This document shows positions 6,202 to 7,895 of a stretch of DNA of 7,895 bases, piece after piece. A model generated the notes under the pieces. That model was not told where the DNA came from. It was given only the letters and a program-made list of their open reading frames with translations, and did no database searches. Both the position numbers and the translations under genes were made by a program. Each line of letters begins with the position of its first letter. Position 1 is the stretch's first letter. This DNA is from Pirellulaceae bacterium (GTDB taxonomy: Bacteria > Planctomycetota > Planctomycetia > Pirellulales > Pirellulaceae), in NCBI GenBank assembly GCA_020846515.1, contig JADLDX010000356.1, positions 1 to 7,895 of the forward strand. The letters are read 5' to 3'.

Positions 6202-7895
6202 CTAACGTGTAGTACTAACGCGATCGGCCACAGGGCACAGGGATGTTTTTCGGACGAAGGACAGGATCTTGCTCGCCTCTGCTTCGCTGGCAGCGACACC
6301 TTGGACGATCAAACCTTCTTCATCGCTCTTAATCGAAATGCGACTTTCGGGATACTTGCGTTTAACCAAGGCGTGCATTTTGGCTGCCAACCTGGCAAAC
6401 GATTCACCGGCGACCAGTGATCCGTCCTCCTCGAATGAACTAGGCAGGATCACAGGTGCCATTTCACTATCAGCCGCTGGGTTTGAAACCGCTGCGGGCT
6501 TGACGGCTTTGACAATTGGTCGGTTGAGCGCAATTGGATTGACATCGCTGAGCGATCTCTTTTCAGAGGCGGCGGGCTGTGCCGTAGGCTGCAGCGAAGG
6601 TTTATTCGCATCCGATGGTGACGCGGTTTCGTCAACGTTGGTTTTGTCAGCCTGCGAGCTAGCTACACTTGCCTGACTGGCGGCTGTGTTGCTGACTTTG
6701 GTGTTGCTGACTTTGTTGTTAGCTGCTGTATTGTTAGCTGCTGTGTTGTTAGCTGCTGTGTTGCTCGCTGTTGGCACGGCCGGCTTGGTGGTGGAATCGT
6801 CAGCATCTGCGGTAGTATATGCTGCCGAATCGGTAACTGGCAGGGCAACGGGACTTGCCGCGAGCAATCCTGGCGATACTTGTTCAGCTGCACCAACGCT
6901 CAGCGACATGGGCCGCTGGGTGTTGTAGCTGCGATTTGCCAACGGCTCGGGTAGTTCGGGCGGTGTGCTGAAGGCAGTTGGCGTGGACAATGCAGTCGGC
7001 ACAGATGGCAATGCCGGGACGCTAAACGCTTCGGTTTTCACCAACAGGGGTCCCTGATGGGTGTTCGTTTTTTCATCCGCCCGGCTATGGTTGGGTGCAC
7101 CAGGCAATCCTATGGGCTCTGCGTCAGAGAGGGTCGATTGAGCCAACTGATACACAGGTTCGGCTGCCGATCCCGAATCGTCTGGCCCTACATCCTGATG
7201 ATCTGTGTTGTCCTGGTCGCTGAACGCATACTCGTTTGCTTGATCGCTGCTGTTACTGCCCGCATCGTCGCTCAGTTGGAATGAATTCGAGCCCGCTTTC
7301 GTGCGTGGTGCGAAACTCTCATGAATCGCTACCTGAGCTGGAGGATCGGTATCGCCGATACTGGCTGATGCATTGGAGCGAGTCGCTCGGGTTCGTTCAC
7401 CCTTTGACCGATGGTTCGAATCAGCGCGATCGCTTAACCCCAGAGCGGTAAAGGGCATGAAGTCGAGTCCGTCGATCAACGAGCCTGACTGGTCCTCGTC
7501 AGCAGCGGCATTGGCAGCCACGCCTTCATCCGTAGAGGCCGGGATACCAGTACCGGAACCAGTACCATAAATATCGACGTCCAATAAAGATTCTGGCGGT
7601 GCTTGCTCCAGCGGCAAAGCTGGCACAGGCCCGGCGATAATCGGTGCGCTGTCCGCCTGTGGGGCACCTGTCTGATAAGCATGAGTCACGAACGATGAAC
7701 TTCCCAACAAGGGCTGAGCATGATCGACCGATTTCTTACCGGCGCGCACATGGTCGGGTACTTCGGGTAAGTCTTTCGCCTCGGCAAACTGGGCTTGAAC
7801 CACCATCGATTGCATCGGCAAAGGCAGCTTCGTAGCCAACGAACCTTGCGCCCGCATTGGCTCGGACGTAGGTACCGGTGTCAACACCAGCGAAG
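6202..7895 (-). CDS. Low-complexity Ser/Ala/Thr/Pro-rich protein with BON-like C-terminus, 5' end off window
   Basis: The frame is open from the right edge to TAG at 6204-6202, giving 563 visible codons. A GTG at 7887 could be read as a start, but the frame continues upstream as SLVL without a stop and no ribosome site is visible, so the true start probably lies outside the window. Most of the protein is rich in Ser, Ala, Thr, Pro, Asp and Asn, is probably disordered, and shows no enzyme motif. Near the C-terminus is a pentapeptide repeat (NNTAA/NNKVS type) encoded at 6687-6776. The last ~65 residues look folded: a helix (FARLAAKMHALVKRKYP), a strand-turn-strand ending GLIVQGVA, a helix (EAEASKILSFV) and ADRVSTTR. 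This resembles a BON-type or secretin N-terminal module, which binds membranes or other envelope proteins. I do not recognise the whole protein. An envelope role is inferred from the module and the downstream barrel gene. Confidence 0.75.
   Translation of the reverse strand, partial: SLVLTPVPTSEPMRAQGSLATKLPLPMQSMVVQAQFAEAKDLPEVPDHVRAGKKSVDHAQPLLGSSSFVTHAYQTGAPQADSAPIIAGPVPALPLEQAPPESLLDVDIYGTGSGTGIPASTDEGVAANAAADEDQSGSLIDGLDFMPFTALGLSDRADSNHRSKGERTRATRSNASASIGDTDPPAQVAIHESFAPRTKAGSNSFQLSDDAGSNSSDQANEYAFSDQDNTDHQDVGPDDSGSAAEPVYQLAQSTLSDAEPIGLPGAPNHSRADEKTNTHQGPLLVKTEAFSVPALPSVPTALSTPTAFSTPPELPEPLANRSYNTQRPMSLSVGAAEQVSPGLLAASPVALPVTDSAAYTTADADDSTTKPAVPTASNTAANNTAANNTAANNKVSNTKVSNTAASQASVASSQADKTNVDETASPSDANKPSLQPTAQPAASEKRSLSDVNPIALNRPIVKAVKPAAVSNPAADSEMAPVILPSSFEEDGSLVAGESFARLAAKMHALVKRKYPESRISIKSDEEGLIVQGVAASEAEASKILSFVRKTSLCPVADRVSTTR
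6687..6776 (-). repeat. 15-bp in-frame minisatellite encoding a pentapeptide repeat
   Basis: Six 15-base units lie in phase. On the plus strand, 6717-6731, 6732-6746 and 6747-6761 are nearly identical (TGTTAGCTGCTGTGT type), 6687-6701 and 6702-6716 form a second variant (TGTTGCTGACTTTGG/T), and 6762-6776 is degenerate. The minus strand encodes NNTAA-type then NNKVS/NTKVS-type pentapeptides. The unit length preserves the reading frame, so copy-number changes would lengthen or shorten a flexible linker without breaking the protein. Confidence 0.85.

Noticed and set aside
6686..6928. Plus-strand ORF whose start reads like a Leu/Ala/Val transmembrane helix
   Set aside because: It is the antisense shadow of the 15-bp repeat; the hydrophobic run comes from repeat composition, there is no ribosome site, and the minus-strand frame is open throughout.

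Overview
The window looks like chromosomal DNA from a planctomycete, probably of the Pirellulales/Rhodopirellula type. The main reasons are a BBP7-like outer-membrane beta-barrel protein (a family typical of Planctomycetes), a moderately GC-rich composition, large secreted proteins with long disordered stretches, and loosely packed genes with intergenic gaps of about 100 to 300 bases. I saw no rRNA, tRNA, CRISPR array, transposase or phage gene. The assignment rests on protein features read by eye; no database search was run.

Layout. (1) Bases 1-2130, minus strand: an RND/MMPL-superfamily membrane transporter. Its start is present, but the 3' end is cut off by the left edge, so 710 codons are visible with no stop. 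(2) Bases 2131-2418: a divergent promoter region, with a perfect TATAAT on the minus strand for the transporter and a plausible promoter on the plus strand for the peptidase. (3) Bases 2419-4608, plus strand: a secreted S9 (prolyl-oligopeptidase family) serine peptidase with signal peptide, beta-propeller and complete Ser-Asp-His triad. It is interrupted by a single in-frame TAG at codon 314. (4) Bases 4609-4808: a convergent intergenic region holding a 7-bp tandem repeat that begins at the peptidase stop codon, followed by three hairpins. (5) Bases 4809-6083, minus strand: the BBP7-like outer-membrane protein. (6) Bases 6202-7895, minus strand: a long Ser/Ala/Thr/Pro-rich protein of unknown function with a BON-like C-terminal segment and an internal 15-bp minisatellite. 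Its 5' end lies beyond the right edge.

How the genes relate. Most products are predicted to act in the envelope: an inner-membrane exporter, an exported peptidase and an outer-membrane barrel, with the low-complexity protein possibly joining them. The last two genes share a strand with a 118-base gap and could be co-transcribed. The transporter and peptidase are divergently transcribed. Nothing here proves a shared pathway. The most notable points are the lone amber codon in an otherwise intact peptidase and the heptamer array that appears to have grown out of that gene's 3' end.
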